From the NCBI GenBank assembly GCA_022750195.1, contig JAKIWE010000006.1:62001-126000 (forward strand): a stretch of DNA of 64,000 nt. Direction: 5' to 3'. The notes under the pieces are model-generated. The model made no database searches and was not told where the DNA came from. It was given only the letters and a program-made list of their open reading frames with translations. The stretch comes from Thermoplasmata archaeon (GTDB lineage Archaea > Thermoplasmatota > Thermoplasmata > Lutacidiplasmatales > UBA184). A program made the position numbers and the translations under genes. Below, piece after piece: positions 26,701-36,874 of this stretch (position 1 is its first letter; each line of letters begins with the position of its first letter).

Positions 26701-27621
26701 TTAACCCGCCGTCCGGTGGGCGGCGCCGACCACGGATTCCAAGCGGTCGATGCCGAGCTCCTGAAGCAACGACCCAAGCCCAGAAACGAGCTCGCCGAAG
26801 ACGCGGATCCCCCGAAAGGCGACGGCGGTCCCGACCTCGACGGCCTGAGCACCGGCCATCACGTACTCGAGGGCGTCCTCGGCGGTCATGATCCCTCCGA
26901 CCCCGACGATCGGGATCTTCACACGTTCGTACATCTGCCAGACGCACGCGACGCCGACCGGTTTGATCGCCGAACCGCTGAGCCCCCCGAGCCCGTGCGC
27001 AAGGGTCGGCCGGCGCAGCCGGACATCGACCGTCATCGCCCGCAGGGTATTGATCGCGCTTACGGCCGCGGCACCCCCCCGCTCGGCCGCCTCCGCGAGC
27101 CCGGCGGGATCGGCCGTGTTCGGGGTCAGCTTGGCGATGACCGGGATCTTCACGGCCCGAACGACGGCCCGCGTGATCTCCTCGACCGCTGCCGGGTCCT
27201 GACCCACTTCCGAGCCGAGCCCCTCGGCGTGAGGGCAGCTCAAGTTGAGCTCGATCCCCGAGACCCCCAGGTCGGCCATCCGCCCCGAGAGCTCGGCGAA
27301 CCCGGGGGCGTCCGGGGCGAACACCGAGCCGATCACGGTGGCCCCTTCCTTGCGAGCGGTCGCGACCTCCTCGGGGTAGGCGTCGATCCCGGGATTGGGG
27401 AGCCCCATCGCGTTGAGGAATCCCCACTGCCCGAACGCCTCCACGGTGGGGTTAGGGTAGCCCATCCTCGGCTCCCGGCCGATCGACTTCGTGATCACGC
27501 CGCCGGCGCCCGCGGCGTAGGCCCCAGCGAGCGAGGTGCCGGATTCGCCCCAGATTCCCGAGGCGAGAAGGAACGGATTCCGGAGGGGGATGCCCGCGAG
27601 CCGGACCCGAAGGTCGGACAC
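26701..27621 (-). CDS. pyrD: Dihydroorotate dehydrogenase, class 1B catalytic subunit
   Basis: A 306-residue FMN barrel enzyme. NLSCPHAEG carries the catalytic cysteine of class 1 enzymes, and [20 protein letters not shown] is the phosphate-binding end of the barrel. The pairing with pyrK defines class 1B (NAD-linked). It oxidises dihydroorotate to orotate in UMP synthesis; with pyrG nearby the region is rich in pyrimidine genes. The start is GTG 27621, leaderless relative to the TATA box at 27645-27650. Confidence 0.96.
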   Translation of the reverse strand: MSDLRVRLAGIPLRNPFLLASGIWGESGTSLAGAYAAGAGGVITKSIGREPRMGYPNPTVEAFGQWGFLNAMGLPNPGIDAYPEEVATARKEGATVIGSVFAPDAPGFAELSGRMADLGVSGIELNLSCPHAEGLGSEVGQDPAAVEEITRAVVRAVKIPVIAKLTPNTADPAGLAEAAERGGAAAVSAINTLRAMTVDVRLRRPTLAHGLGGLSGSAIKPVGVACVWQMYERVKIPIVGVGGIMTAEDALEYVMAGAQAVEVGTAVAFRGIRVFGELVSGLGSLLQELGIDRLESVVGAAHRTAG

Positions 27622-27644
27622 GGCTACGGTGCAGGGGCCGCCGC

Positions 27645-27650
27645 TTATAT
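27645..27650. promoter_or_regulatory. Symmetric TATA box shared by clpB and pyrD
   Basis: TTATAT lies between divergent genes, centred 26.5 nt from the pyrD GTG (27621) and 27.5 nt from the clpB ATG (27675). No other TATA-like box is present in the 53-nt gap, so one site probably drives leaderless transcripts in both directions. Confidence 0.6.
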
Positions 27651-27674
27651 CGGGCCCCCAAGGGTACGGGTGCG

Positions 27675-30278
<2,604 letters not shown>

Positions 30279-30288
30279 GTCGTCCGCG

Positions 30289-31227
30289 ATGGGTTCGTCG
30301 GTCACGATCGGCCTGCTCGGGGCGACCGACGAGCAGGCCCGTGCCTTCGGCAAGAAAGGGACCCAGAGCGATGTCACGATGTACAACGCCGTCCGGGACG
30401 GGCACGCGGCGACGATCGTGGTCCCTTCCCAGTTCCCGGAGAAGCTCCCGTCGCTGCTCTACGCGATCGCCATGGCCGACCGGCTGATGCTGCTCGCGAA
30501 CGCCCTCGACCGGACGCTCGCCGAGATCCTCGCCACCGTCGACCTGTTCGGACCGCCGGTGACGATCGCGCTCGGCCCTTCGGTCGGGGAGGAGGAGTTC
30601 CGTCGCCTCGTTCGGGGCACCCGCCTGGAGGGGGAGCTGACGAGGAGCCTCGACCTGCCCCAACTCCGGAGCGAGGCGGACGGCTGGGCCGCGACCGTGG
30701 TGCCGGGACCGGTGCGGGTGCGGCTCGACCACGTCTTTCCCGTGAAGGGCGTCGGAACGGTCGCTCTCGGGATGGTGACCCAGGGCCGTCTTTCGGCGCA
30801 CGATAAGCTGCAGCTCTACCCGAGCGATCGCGCCGTCGAGGTGCGTTCCATTCAGGTCCACGACGCCGACGTCGCCAGCGCGGAGTGCGGGGAGCGCGTG
30901 GGCGTCGCCCTCAAGGACATCGAGGTCGAAGCGGTGGAGCGAGGTCAGGTGCTGGCGCCGGGCGGCTCGCTCCGGGCGAGCGCCGAACTGGGTGGCGCCT
31001 CGCTGCGGAGGAGCAAGTACTACCGGGGGAAGCTCGCCCCCGGCGCTACGGTCCAGCTGCTCGTCGGCCTGCAGCTCGTCCCCGCGAAGCTCGGAGAGCT
31101 GACCGAGACCTCCGTCCGTCTTACGACGGACCGCCCGGTCGCCTACGCTCCCGGCGCCCCACTGCTCGTCGCCGACCTTTCGGCGACCCAGGGCCCCCGG
31201 GTCGCGCTCAGCGCGGTCCTCGGCTAG
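30289..31227 (+). CDS. EF-Tu/SelB-like protein with a degenerate GTPase domain
   Basis: A 312-residue protein. The C-terminal two thirds are EF-Tu domain 2/3-like beta barrels (LDHVFPVKGVGTVALGMVTQG, then SLRASAELGGASLR). The N-terminal region keeps the fold (VTIGLLGATDEQARAFGKKG, then YAIAMADRLMLL) but lacks the G1 P-loop GxxxxGK[ST] and the NKxD motif, so it should not bind GTP in the usual way. It resembles the archaeal EF-Tu/SelB-like group with the phrase FGKKGTQSDVTMYN. A translation or RNA role is inferred from fold. It is the second gene of the clpB transcript. Confidence 0.82.
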   Translation: MGSSVTIGLLGATDEQARAFGKKGTQSDVTMYNAVRDGHAATIVVPSQFPEKLPSLLYAIAMADRLMLLANALDRTLAEILATVDLFGPPVTIALGPSVGEEEFRRLVRGTRLEGELTRSLDLPQLRSEADGWAATVVPGPVRVRLDHVFPVKGVGTVALGMVTQGRLSAHDKLQLYPSDRAVEVRSIQVHDADVASAECGERVGVALKDIEVEAVERGQVLAPGGSLRASAELGGASLRRSKYYRGKLAPGATVQLLVGLQLVPAKLGELTETSVRLTTDRPVAYAPGAPLLVADLSATQGPRVALSAVLG

Positions 31228-31276
31228 GTTCGGCCGCGGCGGCAGGATTTTCCCACCCTCCGACGTTGATACGTCG

Positions 31277-31492
31277 ATGGCGGCCCCCGCGAACCCCCCG
31301 ACCTTCGCTCCGGAGACACCGTCCGCGCCAGCTAGCGGCCGCCGATGCTCCTCCTGCACCAACCCGCTGGTCCCCCTGGGACCTCGTCCGTTCCGGACGG
31401 CGGCGGTCGGGGAGCTCCCCGAAGCGGTCGTGACCCTCGAGCTGTTCTTCTGCTCCCAGTGCGGGAAGGTCGAGTTCTACTCGACGCGCTGA
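31277..31492 (+). CDS. Small zinc-ribbon protein
   Basis: A 71-residue protein. A Pro/Ala-rich N-terminus of about 23 residues is followed by CSSC and, about 34 residues later, CSQC, giving a four-cysteine zinc ribbon around a short beta sheet (VTLELFFCSQCGKVEFY). The family is not recognised. It starts 49 nt after the EF-Tu-like gene, so it may be the end of the clpB transcript. Confidence 0.7.
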   Translation: MAAPANPPTFAPETPSAPASGRRCSSCTNPLVPLGPRPFRTAAVGELPEAVVTLELFFCSQCGKVEFYSTR

Positions 31493-31520
31493 ACGAGGCG
31501 ACCGCCCGTCTCGGCGGCCG

Positions 31521-32720
31521 CTACGCGAACATCGTGACGGACTCCTTCCGGAGCTCTTCCTCGCCGACGACCTTCTCGATCGCCCGCTCGAAGTCCGCCG
31601 CCGTCACGTACTCGCGCTCCTCTCGGATCGCCCACATGCCGGCCTCGGTGCAGATCGCCTTGATGTCGGCGCCGGTGGCGCCTTCGCACCGTCCGGCGAG
31701 CGACTCGAAGTCGATCGTCTCCTTGACCGCCATGCCCCGGGAGTGGATCTTGAAGATCTCGACGCGGCCGATGTAGTTCGGGACCGGGATCTCGATGATC
31801 CGGTCGAACCGTCCCGGGCGCAGCAGGGCCTCGTCGAGGATGTCCGGGCGGTTGGTCGCCGCGATGATCTTCACGTTCGCGAGCGGCTCGAAGCCGTCCA
31901 TCTCGGCGAGCAGCTGCATCAGGGTGCGCTGGACCTCGCGGTCCCCGCTGGTCGCGACCTCGAGGCGCTTCGCCCCGATCGAGTCGACCTCGTCGATGAA
32001 GATGATCGTCGGCGACTTGTCGCGCGCGAGCTGGAACAGCTCCCGGACGAGGCGCGCCCCCTCGCCAATGTACTTCTGGACGAGCTCGCTGCCGACGAGC
32101 CGGACGAACGTGGCGTGCGTGTGGTGCGCGACGGCCTTCGCGATGAGCGTCTTGCCGGTACCCGGCGGACCGATGAGGAGCACGCCCTTCGGCGGCTCCA
32201 CGCCGACCTTGCGGTACAGCTCGCCCCGGAGGAGCGGGAACTCCACGGACTCGCGGATGTCGCGGATCTGGTCGCCCAGCCCGCCGATCTCCGTGTAGGT
32301 GACGTTCGGCTTGTCGACGATCTCGCTCGCCGCCACGAGCGGGTCGAGCGACGCCGGGAGCACGCCCATGACGGCGAGCGTCTGCTTGTTGAGCGCCACG
32401 CGCGAGCCGATCGTGATCTTCGCGTGCTCGACGGTCTCCGCCGAGTTGACCACGAAGTCCGGCCCGGTCGAGGATTTCACGACCACGCGACCGTCGGTCA
32501 GGATGTCCCGTACGCTCCCGACGATCAGCGGCGGGTACCGAAGCCGGTCGAGCTCGGTCTTGAGGCGTTTGACCTCCCGCTGGAGCCGGAGGATCTCGGC
32601 CTCCATGTAGTGCCGCTCGCTCTCGACCCGCTTGATCGCCTCGGCGAGCTGGCTGTTGCGCAGCTCGAGGAAATTGACCCGGTCGAAGCTCTCGTGCTGG
32701 GCCGCTTCGGGTTCGGACAT
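31521..32720 (-). CDS. pan: Proteasome-activating nucleotidase PAN
   Basis: A 399-residue AAA+ ATPase. Residues about 10-65 form the N-terminal coiled coil, followed by the OB-like domain and the AAA module: Walker A GPPGTGKT near 183, Walker [10 protein letters not shown] near 240, and the ATNRPDILD sensor 1/second region of homology. It unfolds substrates for the 20S proteasome. The C-terminus ends TMFA; the HbYX docking motif of typical PAN has Tyr in the penultimate position, here Phe. The divergent pantoate kinase gene shares the upstream A/T-rich region. Confidence 0.95.
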   Translation of the reverse strand: MSEPEAAQHESFDRVNFLELRNSQLAEAIKRVESERHYMEAEILRLQREVKRLKTELDRLRYPPLIVGSVRDILTDGRVVVKSSTGPDFVVNSAETVEHAKITIGSRVALNKQTLAVMGVLPASLDPLVAASEIVDKPNVTYTEIGGLGDQIRDIRESVEFPLLRGELYRKVGVEPPKGVLLIGPPGTGKTLIAKAVAHHTHATFVRLVGSELVQKYIGEGARLVRELFQLARDKSPTIIFIDEVDSIGAKRLEVATSGDREVQRTLMQLLAEMDGFEPLANVKIIAATNRPDILDEALLRPGRFDRIIEIPVPNYIGRVEIFKIHSRGMAVKETIDFESLAGRCEGATGADIKAICTEAGMWAIREEREYVTAADFERAIEKVVGEEELRKESVTMFA

Positions 32721-32783
32721 CGGATTGTGGTCGCGCGTGCGGCCGGACTCCGCGGCCGTTCGCTAAGCAATCAAAGCGCCTCG

Positions 32784-32791
32784 GCTTATAA
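32784..32791. promoter_or_regulatory. TATA box between pan and pantoate kinase
   Basis: CTTATAAC lies about 30 nt upstream of the pantoate kinase ATG (32818), predicting a leader of about 4 nt. On the other strand it is about 67 nt from the PAN ATG and could serve both genes. Confidence 0.5.
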
Positions 32792-32817
32792 CTACGTACA
32801 GGTCCATCGGTGAGGGA

Positions 32818-33738
32818 ATGCGTATGCCGACACCCCCACGGTCGGCCGTCGCCTTTGCGCCGGGCCACGTCACCGGTCTCTTCGCGCCGCGCCTCGAGGC
32901 CCGGGACCCGAGAGCCCGCGGGTCGATCGGCGCCGGGATCGTGCTCGACGTCGGAGTTCGCGCCCGGGCACGGCGCAGCTCCGCCGCCCGCGCGACCGTC
33001 GAGATTCGGAGCGGATCTCGCCGAGACCTGCCCATCTCCCGTGACGTGGCCACGAGGCTCGTCGGTGATCGACCCGTACGGGTCGTTGTGGACCTCGAGC
33101 ACGAGCTCCCGATCGGCCAGGGATTCGGGATGAGCGCGGCCGGGGCGCTCGCCACCGCGTTGTCCGTGGGCAAGGTGCTCGGGACTCCGAAGGGCGCCGC
33201 AGTGGCCGTCGCCCACCTCGCGGACCTGTTCGGGGGCGGCGGACTCGGGGGCGTCGCCGCGATCCTCGGGGGCGGGATGGAGGTCCGAAAGAGCGCCGGG
33301 GTTCCGCCGTGGGGTCGCGTCACCCACCGGAGCTTCCTGCGCCCCATCGTTCTGGCCGTGACCGGTCCGCCCCTGCCGTCCCCGCCGTTGCTCCGGGACC
33401 GACGGTTCCGATCCCGGGTCGAGAGCGCCGCCAGCACCGGCCTGAAAGCCCTGAGCTCCAACCTCGCCTCGGACCGGTTCCTGCAGGAGGCGGAGCGGTT
33501 CACCGACCGCCTGGGGTTGGCCGACGCGACGCTTCGGGGAGGGCTGAGGGCGCTGCGCGCCGCGGACATCCGGGTGAGCCAAGCGATGTTCGGACGGAGC
33601 CTCTTCGCGGTCGCGGAATCCCCCGCCGCCCACGAACGGCTGCTCGGCAAGATGGAACGGCTGGGCCTGACGGCCCTTGTCGTCGCAGCGTCACGGCGGG
33701 GGGCCGCCGTGCTCCCGCGGAGCGCGAAACACTTTTAG
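32818..33738 (+). CDS. Pantoate kinase (archaeal CoA pathway)
   Basis: A 306-residue GHMP-kinase fold protein. APGHVTGLFAP near the N-terminus, GSIGAGIVLDVGV, and the phosphate-binding IGQGFGMSAAGALATAL are the pantoate kinase pattern. It phosphorylates pantoate to 4-phosphopantoate, which phosphopantothenate synthetase then joins to beta-alanine; this replaces the bacterial PanC/PanK route. The partner synthetase is not in the window. The gene ends 27 nt before uL16. Confidence 0.9.
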   Translation: MRMPTPPRSAVAFAPGHVTGLFAPRLEARDPRARGSIGAGIVLDVGVRARARRSSAARATVEIRSGSRRDLPISRDVATRLVGDRPVRVVVDLEHELPIGQGFGMSAAGALATALSVGKVLGTPKGAAVAVAHLADLFGGGGLGGVAAILGGGMEVRKSAGVPPWGRVTHRSFLRPIVLAVTGPPLPSPPLLRDRRFRSRVESAASTGLKALSSNLASDRFLQEAERFTDRLGLADATLRGGLRALRAADIRVSQAMFGRSLFAVAESPAAHERLLGKMERLGLTALVVAASRRGAAVLPRSAKHF

Positions 33739-33765
33739 ACGGCACGAGGGTCGGCGGCCCCCTAC

Positions 33766-34281
33766 ATGACGCGGAAGCCGAACCGGATGTACCGGGAGAT
33801 CGAGGGCCAGGTCTACACCCGGAAGGAGTACATGGGGGGTATCCCGGTCTGCCGCGTCACGCAGTTCGACTCGGGCAATCTCAAGACGGAGTTTCCGCTC
33901 CGGCTCACGTTGAGCGTCGAGGAGGCGGCCCAGGTGCGGGACATCGCCCTGGAGGCGGCGCGCGTGAAGGCGGTCCGCGTTCTCGAGCTTCGGGCCCCGA
34001 ACGAGTACCACCTCAAGATCCGGAGATACCCTCACCAGATCCTGCGCGAACACAAGATGGCGATGGGGGCCGGGGCCGACCGTATCTCCTCGGGGATGCG
34101 CGGGGCGTTCGGCAAGCCGGTCGGGCACGCCGTCCGGGCGCAGATCGGTGAACCTCTCCTAACGATCTATACGACCGAGGGGCATCTCGACGACGCGAAG
34201 GCGGCGCTGAAGATGGCGCAGCACAAGCTGCCCGTTCCCACGCGGCTCTCGATCGAACGCCCCGTCCCAACCCCCGCCTAG
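33766..34281 (+). CDS. rpl10e: Large-subunit ribosomal protein uL16 (archaeal L10e)
   Basis: A 171-residue protein of usual archaeal length. MYREIEGQVYTRKEYMGG, RRYPHQILREHKMAMGAGAD and GMRGAFGKPVGHAVRA are diagnostic of L10e/uL16. It sits near the peptidyl transferase centre and the elbow of A-site tRNA. An A/T-rich ACTTTTAGA about 30 nt upstream of the ATG could be a separate promoter within the pantoate kinase transcript. Confidence 0.97.
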   Translation: MTRKPNRMYREIEGQVYTRKEYMGGIPVCRVTQFDSGNLKTEFPLRLTLSVEEAAQVRDIALEAARVKAVRVLELRAPNEYHLKIRRYPHQILREHKMAMGAGADRISSGMRGAFGKPVGHAVRAQIGEPLLTIYTTEGHLDDAKAALKMAQHKLPVPTRLSIERPVPTPA

Positions 34282-34289
34282 GATCGTCG

Positions 34290-34307
34290 GCGGGTCCGAC
34301 GACCCGC
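34290..34307. terminator. Possible hairpin between convergent uL16 and stress-protein genes
   Basis: GCGGGT, a 6-nt loop CCGACG, then ACCCGC form a 6-bp hairpin just after the uL16 stop. There is no T-tract, so it is weak evidence for termination. Confidence 0.25.
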
Positions 34308-34335
34308 AGGGGGAGCGGAACGGGCCCGGCCCGTA

Positions 34336-34785
34336 CTACGACGGCATTCGCACGAGGAGGACCGGACACTTCACGTGGTGCATGACGGCCTCCGACACGC
34401 TTCCGAGGATCAGCCGCTTCGCCGTGGAGAGACCCCGCGACCCCATGATCAACAGGTCGGGCGGGTGCTGCTCGACGTGTCCGAGGATCTCGTCGACCAC
34501 GATCCCTTCGAGCGCGACCCCGGTGACGTGCGGGAGTCCCTCCGCTTGGGCCCGGTGCACGGCCTTGTCGATCAAACCACGGTAGTGCTCGACCTCGGCG
34601 ACCGGGACGTCCGACGGTACCCACTGCTCGGTCGGGCCGACGAACATCGGCACGAGCGGGGCGACCGCGACGATCGTGAGCTCCGCGTTGTACCGCTTGG
34701 TGAGGTCGATCGCGAAGGTGAGCCCATGGTCGGCGTAGGCCGAGCCGTCGATCGCCACCGTGAGCTGCTTCGGGGGGAACGCCAT
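34336..34785 (-). CDS. Universal stress protein (UspA family)
   Basis: A 149-residue single-domain Usp. LTVAIDGSAYADHGLTFAI is the N-terminal strand and helix, and MGSRGLSTAKRLILGSVS is the ATP-binding G-x2-G-x9-G(S) motif. These proteins bind ATP or AMP and help in stress survival; the target is not visible. A TATA box centred 26.5 nt upstream of ATG 34785 predicts a leaderless transcript. Confidence 0.93.
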   Translation of the reverse strand: MAFPPKQLTVAIDGSAYADHGLTFAIDLTKRYNAELTIVAVAPLVPMFVGPTEQWVPSDVPVAEVEHYRGLIDKAVHRAQAEGLPHVTGVALEGIVVDEILGHVEQHPPDLLIMGSRGLSTAKRLILGSVSEAVMHHVKCPVLLVRMPS

Positions 34786-34808
34786 GGTCCCCCGCGAGCG
34801 CGGGGCGC

Positions 34809-34814
34809 GTTATC
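34809..34814 (-). promoter_or_regulatory. TATA box of the universal stress protein gene
   Basis: GATAAC on the minus strand, centred 26.5 nt from ATG 34785. Confidence 0.45.
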
Positions 34815-34912
34815 TCGGTTGCGCGAGCGTCGGGCACCCGCCGGAGCACGTGCCGGGGCAACGCAAACTATCTAACCCACCGTCGAGATGAAACCGCTCG
34901 GAAGGCGCTATC

Positions 34913-35437
34913 GTGGCCCCCACCTGCAGCAACTGCGGCGCGAGCGACTTCGTCTGGGCGAACGAACTCAAGACCGGGCTGACGGGCGGCGGGACCCTTT
35001 CGCTGCGACCTCGGGGCGAGATCCCGGTCGGGACTCGGATCTGCCGATCCTGTGGTCACGCCGACCTGTTCCTTCGCGAGCTCGGGATCCTGCATCAGCC
35101 GAACCTCTGGCGACCGGGGGAGTTCATCCCGATCGCCCCCAAGCCGGCCCCGGCGGCCCATCACTCCGCTCACCACGCTGAAAAGCCGGCCAGCGAGCCC
35201 GCCCCGCCACGGGAAGCACCGCCGCCGCCCCCACCGCCACCCCCACCCCCGCCGCCTCCGCCAGAGCCCGAGCCTCTCGCCCCTCCTCCACCCCCCGCTC
35301 CCGTCGAGCCCGAGGCACCGTTCCCCGCGCTCGAGCCCGCACCCAAGTCCGAAGAGGAGCCGTTGATGGATCCGGAACCGGCTGCCCCGGTGCTCAAACC
35401 GAAGCCTCGGCGCAAGGCGTCGTCCCGCTCGAAATAG
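34913..35437 (+). CDS. N-terminal zinc-ribbon protein with long proline-rich tail
   Basis: A 174-residue protein. A four-cysteine zinc ribbon (CSNCGASDF and CRSCGHADLF) occupies about residues 5-52. The second half is low complexity: a run of consecutive prolines near residues 104-118, Pro/Glu repeats, then a basic end (KPKPRRKASSRSK). The start is GTG 34913. The function is not recognised; the layout recalls the membrane zinc-ribbon protein at 24984-25787, with ribbon and Pro-rich linker in reverse order and no membrane helix. Confidence 0.72.
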   Translation: MAPTCSNCGASDFVWANELKTGLTGGGTLSLRPRGEIPVGTRICRSCGHADLFLRELGILHQPNLWRPGEFIPIAPKPAPAAHHSAHHAEKPASEPAPPREAPPPPPPPPPPPPPPPEPEPLAPPPPPAPVEPEAPFPALEPAPKSEEEPLMDPEPAAPVLKPKPRRKASSRSK

Positions 35438-35449
35438 GTCGACCGCCCC

Positions 35450-35884
35450 TCACCGGGCCGGTCGGGACTCGTCGCGCTCCGCCCACGCCAACAGCGGAAC
35501 GAGCGCTCGCCTCAGCGCCTCGCCCCTCGTGGTGAGCCGATACTCGACGCGCGTAGGCACTTCCGGGTACGCCTCCCGGGCCACCAACCCCAGACCCTGG
35601 AGATTGCGCAACCGGTCGGAGAGCGCCTTGGCGCCGACGCCGTCCAACCCGAGCAGCAGGTCGCGGAACCGGTTGGTCGGGCGGTTGCCGAGGATGCCGA
35701 TGAGAGGGAGGGTCCACTTCTTGCCGAGGGCCTCCGCGATCCCACCCGCCGGGTCGATGCAGTAGCTCTTCCCGTCGACCCGGATCATGCACGCGATCTC
35801 TCGAGGAACGGACCGGCCGCCGGCGACCGCCACCGAAGCGGACGAAGCGGGGCGGGGTTCGACGGAAGCGGAACGGCGTGCCAC
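35450..35884 (-). CDS. HxlR-like winged-helix transcription regulator
   Basis: A 144-residue protein whose C-terminal 110 residues fit HxlR: GKKWTLPLIGILGNRPTNRF, then GLDGVGAKALSDRLRNLQGL (recognition helix region) and VEYRLTTRGEAL. A cysteine at YCIDP lies in the region where redox-sensing HxlR proteins carry their sensor Cys (inference). GTG 35884 gives the full frame; ATG 35788 would give a 112-residue protein closer to the family norm. It is convergent with the Pro-rich zinc-ribbon gene. Confidence 0.85.
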   Translation of the reverse strand: MARRSASVEPRPASSASVAVAGGRSVPREIACMIRVDGKSYCIDPAGGIAEALGKKWTLPLIGILGNRPTNRFRDLLLGLDGVGAKALSDRLRNLQGLGLVAREAYPEVPTRVEYRLTTRGEALRRALVPLLAWAERDESRPAR

Positions 35885-36015
35885 GGTGGACCTACTCGGT
35901 CCTCCTCCTTCCCCTTTTCGAACCGTCGCCGTTCCCTCCTCGCGCTCGGCGGGCCTAGCACCGGCCGTGTTCGTTCGACTTTATTTCTTGAGCCGGCTCC
36001 ACGCTCCCGACGGCC

Positions 36016-36573
36016 ATGCTCGATCTGGTGACCTGGGCCACCATCCTCGGCACGTGGATCCTCGTCGTGGGTACGCTGGCGTTCGCGTTCTGGCAACTCC
36101 GCCAGGCCCAACGCCTCCACTCTGCGTCGACGATTCTCGACCTTCGCGAACGGTACTACAGCCCGCGATTCCGGCAAGCCCGCCGCGACATGAGCCGCTG
36201 GCTCCTCAAGACCGACCGGGGCGAAGAGGTCGAGAATTGGGAGGTCGGGCACTTCTTCGAGCTCATGGGGTTCCTCACCCACTCCCGGGTCCTCGAGAAG
36301 CGGATGGTCTGGAACGCGTTCGGGGTCTGGATCACCGCCTACTACGCGTTCATGACCCAGCCCGTGAACCTCCTCGACGACTGGAGGGAGGAGGCCCGAG
36401 ACCCGTTGATCTACGCGGAGTTCGAGTGGCTGGCGCGACAGATGGCGGAGTTGGACCGGCGGCGGTTGCACGAGCCGCGCAGGAACACCCTGTCGCTCGG
36501 GGAGGCCCGCGAGGCCCTGGAGAACGAGTCACGCTTGGACGTGCTGGGCGAGCCGGGGCCGGGGAGTTCCTGA
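36016..36573 (+). CDS. Membrane-anchored helical protein of unknown function
   Basis: A 185-residue protein. Residues 5-27 form one membrane helix. The rest is helical and charged, with a conserved-looking segment DLRERYYSPRFRQARRDM and WEVGHFFELMGFLTHSRVL. This recalls the DUF4760-type single-helix membrane proteins, but the match is only by eye. A TATA box (CTTTATTT, 35979-35986) gives a predicted leader of about 7 nt. Confidence 0.68.
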   Translation: MLDLVTWATILGTWILVVGTLAFAFWQLRQAQRLHSASTILDLRERYYSPRFRQARRDMSRWLLKTDRGEEVENWEVGHFFELMGFLTHSRVLEKRMVWNAFGVWITAYYAFMTQPVNLLDDWREEARDPLIYAEFEWLARQMAELDRRRLHEPRRNTLSLGEAREALENESRLDVLGEPGPGSS

Positions 36574-36693
36574 TCGTCCGTCTCCCTCGGGGTCGAACGG
36601 TCGGCCAGGGACGGGGGCTTCGCCCACGTTCCACCTCGAAAACTCAGGTCGCACGGCTCGGCTTTGGAGAGAGGCTACGCTGCGGTGGACCGT

Positions 36694-36795
36694 AGCGGGG
36701 CATGGATTTGAACCATGGATCTACGGGTTATGAGCCCGTCGGGATTTCAGGACGGACGGGAGACCCGGCCGTTTTCCTGACTACCCCACCCCGCT
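36694..36795 (-). tRNA. Initiator tRNA-Met (CAU) with a D-loop intron
   Basis: The 102-nt gene folds to a 74-nt tRNA once 28 nt are removed. The acceptor stem pairs AGCGGGG with CCCCGCT. The anticodon arm is ACGGG-CTCATAA-CCCGT (anticodon CAT), and the T arm is CATGG-TTCAAAT-CCATG. Initiator features are the A1-U72 pair and three G-C pairs next to the anticodon loop. The 3' CCA is not encoded. The excess bases interrupt the D-loop after CAGGAA. The first transcribed base may be the mature 5' end (see the TATA entry). Confidence 0.93.
36746..36773 (-). other. 28-nt archaeal tRNA intron in the D-loop
   Basis: The intron is bounded by a canonical bulge-helix-bulge. The central 4-bp helix is CAGG with CCTG, each flanked by a 3-nt AAA bulge, and the inner helix is ACGG with CCGT, capped by CGGG-TCT-CCCG. 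Cutting each bulge after its second A leaves CAGGAA joined to ATCCCG, which restores a normal D-arm closely matching known archaeal initiator tRNAs. The position is unlike the common intron site after base 37. Confidence 0.85.
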
Positions 36796-36818
36796 GCGGG
36801 GCGTGGGATTGGGTCCGT

Positions 36819-36826
36819 CTATATGA
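36819..36826 (-). promoter_or_regulatory. TATA box of initiator tRNA-Met
   Basis: TCATATAG on the minus strand, centred 27.5 nt from position 36795, the mature 5' base. This is the same spacing as for leaderless protein genes in the window, so transcription may begin at tRNA position 1. Confidence 0.6.
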
Positions 36827-36874
36827 GGACGGTGGGGGAGACGTCTCCGCGAGGGCCGGTCGCGGCCGACGGGG

